A stretch of DNA of 53,220 nt from Bifidobacterium miconisargentati (GTDB lineage: Bacteria; Actinomycetota; Actinomycetes; Actinomycetales; Bifidobacteriaceae), in NCBI RefSeq assembly GCF_019331675.1, contig NZ_JAHBBJ010000020.1:1-53220 (forward strand). The letters are read 5' to 3'. How positions within the stretch are numbered: the stretch's first letter is position 1; each line of letters begins with the position of its first letter. Below, piece by piece: positions 43,996 to 53,112 of this stretch. A program made the position numbers and the translations under genes. The notes below the pieces were generated by a model that ran no database searches, had not been told where the DNA came from, and saw only the letters and a program-made list of their open reading frames with translations.

Positions 43996-45009
43996 ATGGC
44001 GAGAACTGCAAGCAGAACAGCATCCATCAGGGATGTGGCGGCATTGGCTGAAGTGTCGGTTCCCACCGTATCGCGTTTCCTTAACAACCCATCAAAAGTC
44101 AGCGAGGAAAAGCGGGAGCGAATCAGCCAGGCGATTTCAATGCTCGGCTATCGTCCTAACCCAGTAGCACGGGCATTGGTTCACAGGCAAATGCCCTCAG
44201 TGGCGGTATTCACAACCAATACCACACTGTATGGCCCCTCCTTGGTGTTTGAGGGAATCGAGGACTCCGCTAGGGAAGAAGGCCTCCCCTTATCTATCTG
44301 TGTGCTGAATGGACAGGATAGATCTGATTTGCGTAAAAGTGCTCAGCTCTATCTGGATCAGCATCCTTCCGGTGTCATCATGCTTGATTTCGACAATCTC
44401 GACATAGATATGACGTCACTCCTGCCAGAGAATCTTCCGGCTGTAACCGTGGCGGGGGACGCCAAGAAAACCAACAACCAAGTCACGTTGGGAGCCGAGC
44501 AAGGCGGATACGAAGTTACCAAATATCTGTTAGGACTTGGTCATAAAACCGTCATTCACGTTGCCCTTCCCCATGAAGGGGTCAAATACAGTCGCATGGC
44601 CGGATGGCATAAAGCATGCGAAGAATACAATGTTCCGATTTACGCACCGATAATTTCCGAGTGGAATCCAGAAAGTGGCGTAGAGATAGGGCATCGCTTG
44701 GCGGCGGATGATACTGTAACCGCCATCTTCGCGGGCAATGATGTCATTGCTTTAGGCATTATAAGAGGATTGAATGAGGCGGGGAAAAAAGTTCCCGAAG
44801 ATGTCAGCGTCGTTGGCTTCGACGATCAACCTTTATCAAAAATCTGGACGCCGAAATTAACCACTTATCGAATGAATTTCAAAGAAGGTGGAAAGCAGGC
44901 ATTCAAAATGCTTAGACGCCAAATGAGTGAGAATATGGAGCAAGTAGGGGATAATTGTGTCAACGTTGCTGGTGAATTGATTCTGAGAGATTCGACCACA
45001 AGAATATAG
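43996..45009 (+). CDS. LacI-family transcriptional regulator
   Basis: A 337-residue protein with an N-terminal LacI helix-turn-helix (SIRDVAALAEVSVPTVSRFL), hinge region NPVARALVHRQ, and a periplasmic-binding-like sugar domain (VSVVGFDDQPLSKIWTPKLT). The ATG at 43996 has GGAGA upstream; a longer frame from 43834 overlaps the permease and is rejected. It follows the transporter genes after 50 bases and should repress the operon in the absence of an alpha-galactoside. The operator-like palindrome at 38377-38392 is the likely target. Confidence 0.93.
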   Translation: MARTASRTASIRDVAALAEVSVPTVSRFLNNPSKVSEEKRERISQAISMLGYRPNPVARALVHRQMPSVAVFTTNTTLYGPSLVFEGIEDSAREEGLPLSICVLNGQDRSDLRKSAQLYLDQHPSGVIMLDFDNLDIDMTSLLPENLPAVTVAGDAKKTNNQVTLGAEQGGYEVTKYLLGLGHKTVIHVALPHEGVKYSRMAGWHKACEEYNVPIYAPIISEWNPESGVEIGHRLAADDTVTAIFAGNDVIALGIIRGLNEAGKKVPEDVSVVGFDDQPLSKIWTPKLTTYRMNFKEGGKQAFKMLRRQMSENMEQVGDNCVNVAGELILRDSTTRI

Positions 45010-45011
45010 TC

Positions 45012-45121
45012 TTTGTTAAATCAGAATTGACATGAGGAATTAATTTCGTATACCGAAGTTGCTCGCATTCTTTGGAGCGTCAACAACTTAAAACCGTCTA
45101 TGTCAATTCTGATTTAACAAA
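45012..45121. repeat. 110-bp MITE-like element with 22-bp perfect inverted ends
   Basis: TTTGTTAAATCAGAATTGAC (45012-45031, the arm extends two bases more) is repeated in inverse orientation at 45100-45121, with 66 bases between. The ends match the solo copies at 1184 and 38092, and the inside shares TATACCGAAGTTG with the copy at 38092. No coding capacity. Lying between the LacI gene and the convergent SLH gene, it could also end transcription for both. Confidence 0.65.
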
Positions 45122-45138
45122 TCCGCGCCCAAACCCGC

Positions 45139-46764
45139 TTAATTCAGCACTTGACTGTACATGCGGTGCAGGAACGCTGCCATATCCTGACGCACCACGT
45201 ACCGTTCGCCGTGGAACTTCGCACCGTCGTCCTCATTCCACCCGGTGGATACGCCGGTCCGAGCCAGCCATTCGATGTCCTGATAATGCGGGGTCTTCTC
45301 GTTCACATCCACGAACTCAACGTTGCCGCTCAGCTGAGGATTGGCCTGCTGATAGTCGGCCAGGCGGTGCAGGAACGCCGCCATGTCCTGACGGTACACG
45401 GGGGTCATGCCGCCGAACGTCACCGTGCCGTTCGCCGCGACATATCCCTTGGCGATGCCGGTGTCGGCCAGCCACAGAATCTCCTTGTAGTGGCTGGTCT
45501 TCTCGGTCACGTCGGCGAACGGGTTCTTCGCCTTGGACACGTCAAACGTCGGGCTGCCAGCCAGACGGTACAGGAACGCGGCCATGTCCTGACGCACCAC
45601 CGTGTTCATGCCGCGGAATTCCTTGCCCTTCGAAGTGTTCCAGCCGGTGGAAATGCCGGTATCGGCCAGCCACTGGATGTCGTCGTGGTGCGGGGTGAGG
45701 TCGTTCACGTCGACGAACGTGTACTTGGTGCTGGTCTTGTTCCAATGCGCGTACACGGTGATATCCCGCCTGATCGGCGAATCGAAGTCGAACGCCTGGC
45801 CGCCTGAAGCCTTGGTGTACCAGCCGGCAAACGCATAGCCGCTCTTCGTCGGATCGGCGGGGCGGCTCACCGTGGACCCCTTCGCCACGGTCTGGGCGTC
45901 GACCTTGCTGCCGCCCTGCGTATCGAACGTGACGGTGGCGGTGGAAACCGGAGCATTATCCACGGTCAACGCATACTTCAGGCCTTCCGAGGCCCCGGAA
46001 ACCTTGATGTAGTACGTATCCTTCGCAAGCCCGACGGACTCGGCCTTATGCTGGGTGACGGACGCGATCCACGGATACGGCATGATCTGATCGCCCTTGT
46101 TGTTGAGCAGTGAGACGTTCAGCGCGGCAAGATCCCGTTGGTCATTGGTCATGGAGATGGCCACCCGCCCGTCCGCGGGCATGGTGAACCGGTACCAGTC
46201 GTCGTCGATGAGATTGGGATTGTCGTTGCTCAGGAGCGTCTTCGTGAACGTGCCGTTGACGGTCCTGCCGATGGCGATGGCGTCGGCCCCAGTCATATCG
46301 TTGTTAGGCTCGCTTTCCCAGGAATCGGACACCGTATAGCCGATGTTCAGCTCGTACTTGAGTCCGATGGCGGCCATGGGAGTGACGCTCGCATAATACT
46401 CACCGGCCCCAAGCCCCACGCGGCTTCCCTCGTGGGAAAGCACGTCGGCGTTCCACACCTCCGTGGCGATGGCCTTGCCGGCGGAATCTTCGATCTGGAC
46501 GTTCCACTTGCTCAGATCGTTGCCTTGGGTGTTCGTCATCTTCAGCTGGATGTAGCCGGCACTGGGCAAGGTGAACTTGTAATACTGCGCCGTAAGTCCG
46601 GCCATACCGGATACCGCGGTGTTCGGCTGAACCGATGTGGCGGTCTCGATGCTGTGGTTGAAGCCGATCTCGTCCGCGGCATACGATGCCGGTGCCCCCG
46701 CGAACATCATGGCTGCCGCGGCAATGAGACTCACTGCGGCGTACAGCGTCCTTCTGCTGGTCAT
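45139..46764 (-). CDS. Secreted protein with two PPC-like domains, an InlB B-repeat and three SLH repeats
   Basis: The start at 46764 (MTSRRTLYAAVSLIAAAAMM, cleavage at SYA-AD) has GAGGG upstream and gives 541 residues. Two PPC-type beta domains follow (about residues 28-145 and 150-265), shown by SAGYIQLKMTNTQGNDLSKW and SEPNNDMTGADAIAI with DDDWYRFTMP. Next are one InlB B-repeat (VTFDTQGGSKVDAQTVAKGS, PTKSGYAFAGWYTKASGG) and three SLH repeats ending VRQDMAAFLYRLAG, YRQDMAAFLHRLAD and VRQDMAAFLHRMYSQVLN. It is an enlarged relative of the protein at 11384. A surface adhesin-like role is inferred. Confidence 0.88.
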   Translation of the reverse strand: MTSRRTLYAAVSLIAAAAMMFAGAPASYAADEIGFNHSIETATSVQPNTAVSGMAGLTAQYYKFTLPSAGYIQLKMTNTQGNDLSKWNVQIEDSAGKAIATEVWNADVLSHEGSRVGLGAGEYYASVTPMAAIGLKYELNIGYTVSDSWESEPNNDMTGADAIAIGRTVNGTFTKTLLSNDNPNLIDDDWYRFTMPADGRVAISMTNDQRDLAALNVSLLNNKGDQIMPYPWIASVTQHKAESVGLAKDTYYIKVSGASEGLKYALTVDNAPVSTATVTFDTQGGSKVDAQTVAKGSTVSRPADPTKSGYAFAGWYTKASGGQAFDFDSPIRRDITVYAHWNKTSTKYTFVDVNDLTPHHDDIQWLADTGISTGWNTSKGKEFRGMNTVVRQDMAAFLYRLAGSPTFDVSKAKNPFADVTEKTSHYKEILWLADTGIAKGYVAANGTVTFGGMTPVYRQDMAAFLHRLADYQQANPQLSGNVEFVDVNEKTPHYQDIEWLARTGVSTGWNEDDGAKFHGERYVVRQDMAAFLHRMYSQVLN

Positions 46765-46960
46765 ACTGCCCTCTTTCGATGATTGAACGAGTAACCCAAT
46801 ACGATTATCGGCGGGGCCTGACTCATGCACAATGAACATCGGCCGCCGGTCTGTCCGGAGCGGTGGTCGCGTCCGGAACGATAGTCGTAGCCGAAGCGAT
46901 AGCAGCGCCCGGAACCGCAGCAGCCAAAACCGCAACGCCCGGAACCGCCCGCTCCGCCCG
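46765..46960. other. Gap with degenerate CCGGAACCG-type short repeats
   Basis: It lies between the SLH gene start and the integrase stop. The half next to the integrase (about 46850-46950) is a run of similar 8-12-base units (CGGAACGATAG, CGGAACCGCAG, CGGAACCGCC). Short frames through it would encode Gly/Arg- or Leu/Arg-rich peptides of no known kind, so I treat it as non-coding. Confidence 0.4.
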
Positions 46961-48238
46961 TCACCGCTTCTTATCCAACAACGCGGCCTTCCGCTCCGTA
47001 TCGATGGCGTCCGCCACCTGCTCCAAACGCTCGGGGAACAGGAATCCATACACGTCCAGCGTCAGGCTGGCCGAAGCATGACCCATCTGCCGTTGCAGGA
47101 TCTTCACGTCCGCCCCGGCCTTGATGGCGATCGCCGCATACGAGTGCCGCAGACTGTGCGGCGTAAGTCCCTGCACATCCTGCAATCCGGCTAATTCCAC
47201 GGACTTATGCCAGATTTTCCGTCGCCAGTTGTGGTCGTTGATATGCCCGCCGCGCTGTGCTCTGAATACGTATGCGGTGTCCGGCTGCCCCTTGACCTGC
47301 GCCTTCAACGACTTGATCAGGAACTTCGGTATGGCCACGGTGCGCGGCTTGCCCGATTTCGGCGGACCCAACCGTTGCGCTTTCGCGCTGTTCTTCCAAG
47401 TGCGACGGATTCGGGCCTTGCGATGGTCAAGATCCAGATCGCCCACCTGCAGCGCAAAGGATTCGTTGATGCGCGTCCCCACGTAGCTTTGGAACCGGAT
47501 GATCAGCCCGTCCACCGGTCGTCCGATGGTTTCGGCTGCGCTCGCCAACGCTTCGATCTCGTGGATGTCCAGAAAAATCAGGTCATGATATTCCGATTTC
47601 GGGATTTCCACATCACGTGCGGGATTGCTGGCCAGATAATGCGTTTTCACCGCATAGTCCAGAATGCCGGCGAACACCACCTTCACGATGCTCTTCACCG
47701 ACCTGGGCGATAAGGCTCGTGGTGCGCGGTCGGCCGAAAGTGCCACGGGATAATCCCCGGTGGAAAGCTCACTGACCCACGAAGCTATATCGTCAAGCGT
47801 GATCGAGCCAATCGGCGTATTGGCCCATTTGGGATTGACATATACGCGCAGTTCGCATTCATACCGTGCGCGGACGCCTTCGCTGACCTGGTTCTTCGAG
47901 CGCAGCCACATTTCGGCGACGTCGCGGAATGGCTTGCGCGCATCATTGGGGTCCGCATACCGTCCGCTGCGCACATCGTCCTCCATGGCGGCTTGGAAGG
48001 TCTCGGCGTCGGACAGCCTCTCAAAGGACTTCGAATGTTGCTTACGCGAATCCTGCTCGAAGGTGTACCAGCGGCACCGCCAACGTTTGCCCTTTCCATA
48101 GCGGGAAGTACGCCAGCGTTCGGGAACCTGGGCCTTGAACGGGTCGCTAACCGAGGCAAGCGAGCGTTTCGCAGTGGACGAGGGCGGAACGCCATCATCG
48201 TTCTTCAGCCAAAGGTCGTCAATCCAAACGCGAGCCAT
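46961..48238 (-). CDS. Tyrosine recombinase / phage-type integrase
   Basis: A 425-residue site-specific recombinase with an N-terminal AP2-like DNA-binding part (WRTSRYGKGKRWRCRWYTFE), a SAM-like core-binding domain, and a catalytic domain. The active-site residues are visible: Arg near residue 256 in GTRINES, HSLRH (His-x-x-Arg), MGHAS, and the Tyr nucleophile in LTLDVYGFLFP. The ATG at 48238 lies inside a 20-bp perfect inverted repeat (48221-48275). No excisionase or phage structural genes are next to it, so it is either a relic of an element or a resident recombinase. It could act on repeats in the neighbouring surface-protein array, but no evidence in the sequence proves that. Confidence 0.92.
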   Translation of the reverse strand: MARVWIDDLWLKNDDGVPPSSTAKRSLASVSDPFKAQVPERWRTSRYGKGKRWRCRWYTFEQDSRKQHSKSFERLSDAETFQAAMEDDVRSGRYADPNDARKPFRDVAEMWLRSKNQVSEGVRARYECELRVYVNPKWANTPIGSITLDDIASWVSELSTGDYPVALSADRAPRALSPRSVKSIVKVVFAGILDYAVKTHYLASNPARDVEIPKSEYHDLIFLDIHEIEALASAAETIGRPVDGLIIRFQSYVGTRINESFALQVGDLDLDHRKARIRRTWKNSAKAQRLGPPKSGKPRTVAIPKFLIKSLKAQVKGQPDTAYVFRAQRGGHINDHNWRRKIWHKSVELAGLQDVQGLTPHSLRHSYAAIAIKAGADVKILQRQMGHASASLTLDVYGFLFPERLEQVADAIDTERKAALLDKKR

Positions 48239-48275
48239 TCAACCACATTAGTGCTGAATGGCTCGCGTTTGGATT
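48221..48275. repeat. 20-bp perfect inverted repeat over the integrase start codon
   Basis: The arm AATCCAAACGCGAGCCATTC (48221-48240) and its exact complement (48256-48275) are separated by 15 bases. The left arm is the complement of the first six integrase codons plus GA. In RNA the start codon and probable ribosome site region would be closed in a stem. Confidence 0.85.
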
Positions 48276-48316
48276 GTTGCAGTCGATCGGGGCTGCCGTC
48301 AGGCTCAGCACTTGGC

Positions 48317-50734
48317 TCAGGACTTGCCGTTCGCGGACGGTACCTCCACGAACCCGTAATCCTTGAGATACCCCTTGCCCACGGTCATGTCGTACTGCAC
48401 CAGCTTGTAATCCTCAAGCAGTTTCTTGGCCTTCTTGGACAGCTTCGAGATGTCGATGACCTGTCCGTTGGAGTCCAGATACGTGGCCTCGCCCGTGCCG
48501 ATGCCGCCGGCGTCCGGGATGAGGGTGTTCATGGCCGGCACCTGCGCGCGAAGCTCGGTGAGCATCGCGAGGTAGGGGGAGACCTTCGCGTTCATATGCT
48601 CGGCGGCCAGGGACATGAAGTAGTTCGACGAGGTGTACGCGGTCTCCTGCTCCGGCAGCTTCACGCCGGCCGAGGACGACGCCTGGTTCGACCAGATGAA
48701 GTAGTCGGTCTCGTGCAGGGTCACGGCGTTGTTGCTGTCGGAATCCGCGGTCGGGTAGATGCCGGGCAGGTGGTCGCCGTAGAAGATCACGGTGATGGGC
48801 TTGTCGATCTGGTTGAGCTTGTCCAGGAAATCGGCCGTCTCCTGATCGGTGATGCTCACGCCCTTTGCATACGTGTCGATGAGGTAGCGCTCGCTGTCCG
48901 GCAGCCCGGAGGTGTCCGTGGAGAAGAACTGGTTGTCCGGATACCAGTCGGTGTACGGCATGTGGTTCTGCATGGTGACGATCTGCAGGAACTGCGGGTT
49001 CTTCTTGCTCTTGTTCAGCATATCGAGGATGTTCTGGTAGGTCGATGCGTCGGAGACGTACGGGGAGGTCCCCAACGTGTCCTGATGCGTGACCACGTTC
49101 GGCTCCTCAAGCGTCCAGAACTTCGAGAATCCGAACTTCTTGTAGTTGGTGTCACGCAAATACATGCGCTTGTAGTACGGGTGGATCGCCTGGGATCCGC
49201 TCTCCGCGCCATAGGCGTCGTTCCAGATCTGGTTGAACGTGGGCGCCCACTTCTGGCTGGGTACCAGCTGCTGGTACGGCACGGCCAGTGACGGGTTGAA
49301 GTTCACCAGGCTGAGGCCGGTGAGCGACTGGTATTCGATGTTCGCCGTGCCGCCGCCGTAGCCGGGGGAGAGCATGAGACCGGAGGTCGTAGTGCCCTTC
49401 AGCGCTCGGATGTTGGGCATCGGGTCCTCGGTGAAGGTGACGCCCGGAACGCGCGTGGGATCGGAGTAGCTTTCGGAGAGCATCATGATGACGGTGCTGT
49501 CCGTCATGTCGGCCGATCGCGTTTGATTGATGGCGTTCGCTTCGGTGGTGTAGCGCTTCGCCAACGCTTCCATGGTCTCCTTGCTGTAGCCCTCAGGCTG
49601 ATCCATGGCCTTGTGGTACATCAGGCGCGTGAAATTGACCAGCGGTCCGTTGGCCATGGCGTCGGAATAGCTATTCCATAAAATCGGAAAAACGGTGAAT
49701 GTGTTTTTCGCCGTGTTGTATGTCCATGAATTCTGCGCTCCCAAGGTATTGCCGAGGAAACCGAGGCACAGTACAGGAGTGAGAATAAGGGCGATTCGTG
49801 AGGTAATCGCAGCGGCTTTGAATCGTTTCGCGTGGATGATTCTCTTATGATTATCGAGAATATAGAACACAATGCACAAAGCCGTGAAGATCGCCAATGC
49901 CACGATGATGCCGCGCAGCAGCTTTCCCGATCCATTGGGAATGAATGAGACGATTTCGCCGGTATTGCCGTTCAGGAAAGTCAGATCCGCGGGAATGATG
50001 GGTTCCTGCCGCATGGACACCTTGAAGTAATTCGCGGTGGCTGCCACGGATGCAATGATGATGAATATTGCTGTGGCAATCCAGAAACGATTGACCAGGA
50101 AGATGATGAACGCATAAAACAGGCCCGCGATGATGAAATTCATCATGAATTGGTACTGTTGAGAGTCCCACATTTTGGTGATGAATTTCGCGGCGAAGAG
50201 AAAACGGCCTTGGCTGTCATCGGTTTTGTAGACGCTTAATTGAAGCATATAAATAGCTGCCGTCGTCGCCAGACAGAACACGACGATATACAGCAGAATA
50301 TGAGTGAACGGTTCCCAGCCTCGCCATATTTTCTTGAGCACGCGACCTACCACCGCGAACGGCTTTGCGATGCGTGAGCCCCATGTGGTCAGTGCATTGG
50401 TCACATCGTCGGGAATATGGGCGTTCATGAAGCGTCGGATGGCTCCGGCGGGCTTCTTCCGGCCCGCATCCTGATCCTGCGCCGCTTCCTGGGAGTCCTG
50501 CGCTTCAGCGGTCTGGCCGGATTCGCCGGTCTGCGTTTCGCTGGTCGGCTCCGCTTCCTTGGTCGACTCCGTATCCGGTCGAGTCTGCTTGTTGCTCTGC
50601 TTGTTGCTCTGCTCGTTGCTCTGCTCGTCCGTCGGCGATTCCTGAAGTCGCATTTCCTCGGCGTGCTCCGGCTCCGTAGTATGCTTTTCGCTCATTGCTG
50701 TATCCGTTAACCCATCGTTCATGTACGTGGTCAT
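48317..50734 (-). CDS. LTA synthase-like membrane phosphoglycerol transferase (sulfatase fold)
   Basis: About 805 residues. A cytoplasmic Glu/Gln/Lys-rich head (with QSNEQSNKQSNKQ, from a 12-base tandem repeat) precedes about five membrane segments and an extracellular sulfatase-fold domain. The block MLSESYSDPTRVPGV starts the domain; STVIMMLSE, the region GTTTSGLMLSPGYGGGTANI (with the Thr nucleophile typical of LTA synthases) and FYGDHLPGIYP (metal ligands) follow. It should transfer phosphoglycerol-type groups to a glycolipid or wall polymer. The ATG at 50734 is used; downstream ATGs at 50722 and 50695 are also possible. It is divergent from a GlfT2-like gene. Confidence 0.85.
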   Translation of the reverse strand: MTTYMNDGLTDTAMSEKHTTEPEHAEEMRLQESPTDEQSNEQSNKQSNKQTRPDTESTKEAEPTSETQTGESGQTAEAQDSQEAAQDQDAGRKKPAGAIRRFMNAHIPDDVTNALTTWGSRIAKPFAVVGRVLKKIWRGWEPFTHILLYIVVFCLATTAAIYMLQLSVYKTDDSQGRFLFAAKFITKMWDSQQYQFMMNFIIAGLFYAFIIFLVNRFWIATAIFIIIASVAATANYFKVSMRQEPIIPADLTFLNGNTGEIVSFIPNGSGKLLRGIIVALAIFTALCIVFYILDNHKRIIHAKRFKAAAITSRIALILTPVLCLGFLGNTLGAQNSWTYNTAKNTFTVFPILWNSYSDAMANGPLVNFTRLMYHKAMDQPEGYSKETMEALAKRYTTEANAINQTRSADMTDSTVIMMLSESYSDPTRVPGVTFTEDPMPNIRALKGTTTSGLMLSPGYGGGTANIEYQSLTGLSLVNFNPSLAVPYQQLVPSQKWAPTFNQIWNDAYGAESGSQAIHPYYKRMYLRDTNYKKFGFSKFWTLEEPNVVTHQDTLGTSPYVSDASTYQNILDMLNKSKKNPQFLQIVTMQNHMPYTDWYPDNQFFSTDTSGLPDSERYLIDTYAKGVSITDQETADFLDKLNQIDKPITVIFYGDHLPGIYPTADSDSNNAVTLHETDYFIWSNQASSSAGVKLPEQETAYTSSNYFMSLAAEHMNAKVSPYLAMLTELRAQVPAMNTLIPDAGGIGTGEATYLDSNGQVIDISKLSKKAKKLLEDYKLVQYDMTVGKGYLKDYGFVEVPSANGKS

Positions 50735-50843
50735 AGTAATAGGACGCCTCCCCCTGAAAGTCCCCCGAAAGTCAACTGGGAACTCCATTGTTGGCCGCCA
50801 ATCGTAAGGTGTTCCTATGCCTCATACGGGAATAGGAGATGCT

Positions 50844-52874
50844 ATGAGCGGCGTGGAATGGGAGAGTGTCGTCCGTGTTGTCTACCCGACTCAGGACATT
50901 GATCAGGTCTGGCCTCTGTATGCATTGGACTGGACCCAACCGATGCTTTCCGATGCGCTCCTGGACCCGCGCGTCGATATGCAGCAGCTCGACTTGGGCG
51001 GGCTGAACCAGTCCTCATTCCAACGATTGGTACGCCGTGGACTTACCGGCGGCAAGGCAGCCGGAGCGACGAACGCATCGTTCATGTTCGTCGACCGCGA
51101 ACGTATTCAGGTGAACGCAGGTTCCCGAACGTCCCTGTGTACGTACTTCAATGCCTTCCCGGCGGGCTACTGGCGCCGCTGGACGAACGTGGATACTGTG
51201 CGTTTCGCCGCGGAGGTGCGCGGTGAAGGCCGGATTCTGCTGTATCGCTCGAATGGCCGTGGACTGTTCTTCCCGGCTGGGGTGATCGCCGTCAGCGAGG
51301 CCGCCGAGTGGCAGTCGGTCTCCGCGGAGATTCCCATGACCGATCTGATGGACGGCGGTTTCTTCTGGTTCGACGTCGAGGCCGCGCGGAACGGCTCGGG
51401 CGTGGAGGTCCGTGCCGCCGAATGGCAGGCCCCGGTCGCCCGCCGTACCGCCAAGACTAAGACCACATTGTCCATCGCCATCGCCACGTTCAATCGTGCG
51501 CCGTACTGCCTGAACCAGCTGAAGGCCATCAGCAAGGCGACTGCCCTGCGCGAGCGGCTCGATACCATATATTGCACCGATCAGGGCACCGATCATGTCT
51601 GCGACCAGCCGGACTTCGGCATCGTCGCCGAGGAGCTGGGCGGCCAGCTGACCTACCTGCAGCAGCGCAACCTCGGCGGTTCCGGCGGTTTCTCCCGCGG
51701 TATGTACGAGACCGTGGAAGCCGGAACCAGCTCGTACTGCCTGCTACTGGACGATGACGCCATCAGCGAACCGGAGGCGATTCTGCGCGCGGTGCAGTTC
51801 GCGGATTATGCCTTCAAGCCGTTGCTTGTGGGCGGCGGCATGCTCCATCTGGACAACCGCACCATGCTGTATACGCAGGGCGAGCGGTTCGACTGGCAGC
51901 GCATGTGGATGAAGCCCTCGCTTGAACTGGGGTACAACCATGATTTCGCGGCGGAGCCCCTGCGTGATGCGTCCGAACGTCACCAGCGCATCGATGAAGA
52001 CTTCAACGGTTGGTGGATGTGCCTGATTCCGGTCAAGGCGCTGAAGACCATCGGCCTTTCGCTGCCAGTGTTCATCAAATTTGACGACATCGAATACGGC
52101 ATGCGCGCCAAGCGAGCCGGCTTCCCCACGGTGGGACTGCCCGGCGTTGCCGTGTGGCATCAGGCATGGCATAGCAAGGATCCCTCCCGTACGTGGGAGG
52201 AGTACTTCTTCGTGCGGAACCGTTGGATCTCCGCACTGCTCATGCAGCCGAACCGTCCGTTCAAGAGGATGATGTTCGAAAGCATGTACGGCGATGCCGT
52301 ACTGGGCATGCGGTTCATCTATTCCGCCATGCGACTGCGTCACGAGGCGTTGCGGGACATCCTGCGCGGCCCGCAGTACATCGTGGATTCCTTCCCGACC
52401 CGGTTGGGGGAGATCCGCGAACTCCGCGCCTCCTTCCCGGATGCGCAGGGCAAGTCGAGTTTCGAGGACTTCCCGGAGGCGGAACGTGAGTATGTCTCCG
52501 CACGCCGTCACCCGCGGTCGAAGAAGTTCCAGGCCAAGAACGCCATGAAGGCGGCTGCGTCCAGCTTCTTCTCCCGTGAGGATGCGTCCGGGGCGGAGCG
52601 CCCGGATGTGGCGATTCCCGCGCAGGATTCGTATTGGTGGACGTGGCTGGCGAACGGCCATGTGCGTTCGGCGTTGGTCACTTCGCCGGATGGCAATTCC
52701 GTGTCCTGGCTCAAGCGGAACGATCCGTTGTTCCGCCGCAATATGCTGGAGTGCTACCGCTTGGTGAAGCGCATTCTGCGCGACTGGAAGCGACTGTCCG
52801 CCGAATACCGGGCGTATGATCTGCCCTCGCTGGAAACGTGGGGCAAGATTTTCGCCGTGGACAAGAAGCACTAA
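50844..52874 (+). CDS. GlfT2-like galactofuranosyltransferase, second copy
   Basis: A 676-residue relative of the enzyme at 6422. It has an N-terminal beta-sandwich (NASFMFVDRERIQVNAGSRT), a GT-A core with TLSIAIATFNRAPYCLNQL, the metal-binding acidic triplet in LLLDDDA near residues 303-305, the acceptor-side blocks GWWMCLIP and VWHQAWH, and a long helical C-terminus. GGAG six bases before the ATG at 50844 decides the start. It should extend a galactofuranose-containing polymer on a lipid carrier in the cytoplasm. Divergent transcription from the LTA-synthase-like gene suggests a second wall-polymer locus. Confidence 0.87.
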   Translation: MSGVEWESVVRVVYPTQDIDQVWPLYALDWTQPMLSDALLDPRVDMQQLDLGGLNQSSFQRLVRRGLTGGKAAGATNASFMFVDRERIQVNAGSRTSLCTYFNAFPAGYWRRWTNVDTVRFAAEVRGEGRILLYRSNGRGLFFPAGVIAVSEAAEWQSVSAEIPMTDLMDGGFFWFDVEAARNGSGVEVRAAEWQAPVARRTAKTKTTLSIAIATFNRAPYCLNQLKAISKATALRERLDTIYCTDQGTDHVCDQPDFGIVAEELGGQLTYLQQRNLGGSGGFSRGMYETVEAGTSSYCLLLDDDAISEPEAILRAVQFADYAFKPLLVGGGMLHLDNRTMLYTQGERFDWQRMWMKPSLELGYNHDFAAEPLRDASERHQRIDEDFNGWWMCLIPVKALKTIGLSLPVFIKFDDIEYGMRAKRAGFPTVGLPGVAVWHQAWHSKDPSRTWEEYFFVRNRWISALLMQPNRPFKRMMFESMYGDAVLGMRFIYSAMRLRHEALRDILRGPQYIVDSFPTRLGEIRELRASFPDAQGKSSFEDFPEAEREYVSARRHPRSKKFQAKNAMKAAASSFFSREDASGAERPDVAIPAQDSYWWTWLANGHVRSALVTSPDGNSVSWLKRNDPLFRRNMLECYRLVKRILRDWKRLSAEYRAYDLPSLETWGKIFAVDKKH

Positions 52875-52877
52875 AAT

Positions 52878-52992
52878 GGCTCCCCTCTTTGAGGGGAGCT
52901 GTCGAACGAAGTGAGACTGAGGAGAGTGGCGGGTTGTCCGTGGTGCTCCCCTCAGTCAGCTTCGCTGACAGCTCCCCTCAAAGAGGGGAGCC
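52878..52992. repeat. Long inverted repeat of the GGCTCCCCTC family, probable terminator
   Basis: Arms of nearly 50 bases with a few mismatches, beginning GGCTCCCCTCTTTGAGGGGA three bases after the stop of the transferase gene. Each arm also folds on itself. It is the same repeat family as at 1219-1262 and 11297-11321. Confidence 0.75.
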
Positions 52993-53018
52993 GGAATACG
53001 GTCAACAGGGCTTGGAAT

Positions 53019-53060
53019 GGTGGGGGCCGGGATTCCCTGCGGGATGCCCCGGCCCCCACC
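53019..53060 (-). terminator. 13-bp perfect hairpin
   Basis: GGTGGGGGCCGGG and CCCGGCCCCCACC with a 16-base loop. With the smaller GCGGGG/CCCCGC hairpin at 53074-53091, it lies downstream of the partial minus-strand SLH gene. Confidence 0.6.
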
Positions 53061-53112
53061 TCGTCGGACGCGCGCGGGGCCTCATCCCCGCCTGCGCGGC
53101 CTGCTCACGCCC

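Noticed and set aside
46761..46964. Small Gly/Arg/Cys-rich open frame between integrase and SLH gene
   Set aside because: It runs through short degenerate repeats, has no ribosome site and overlaps both neighbours.
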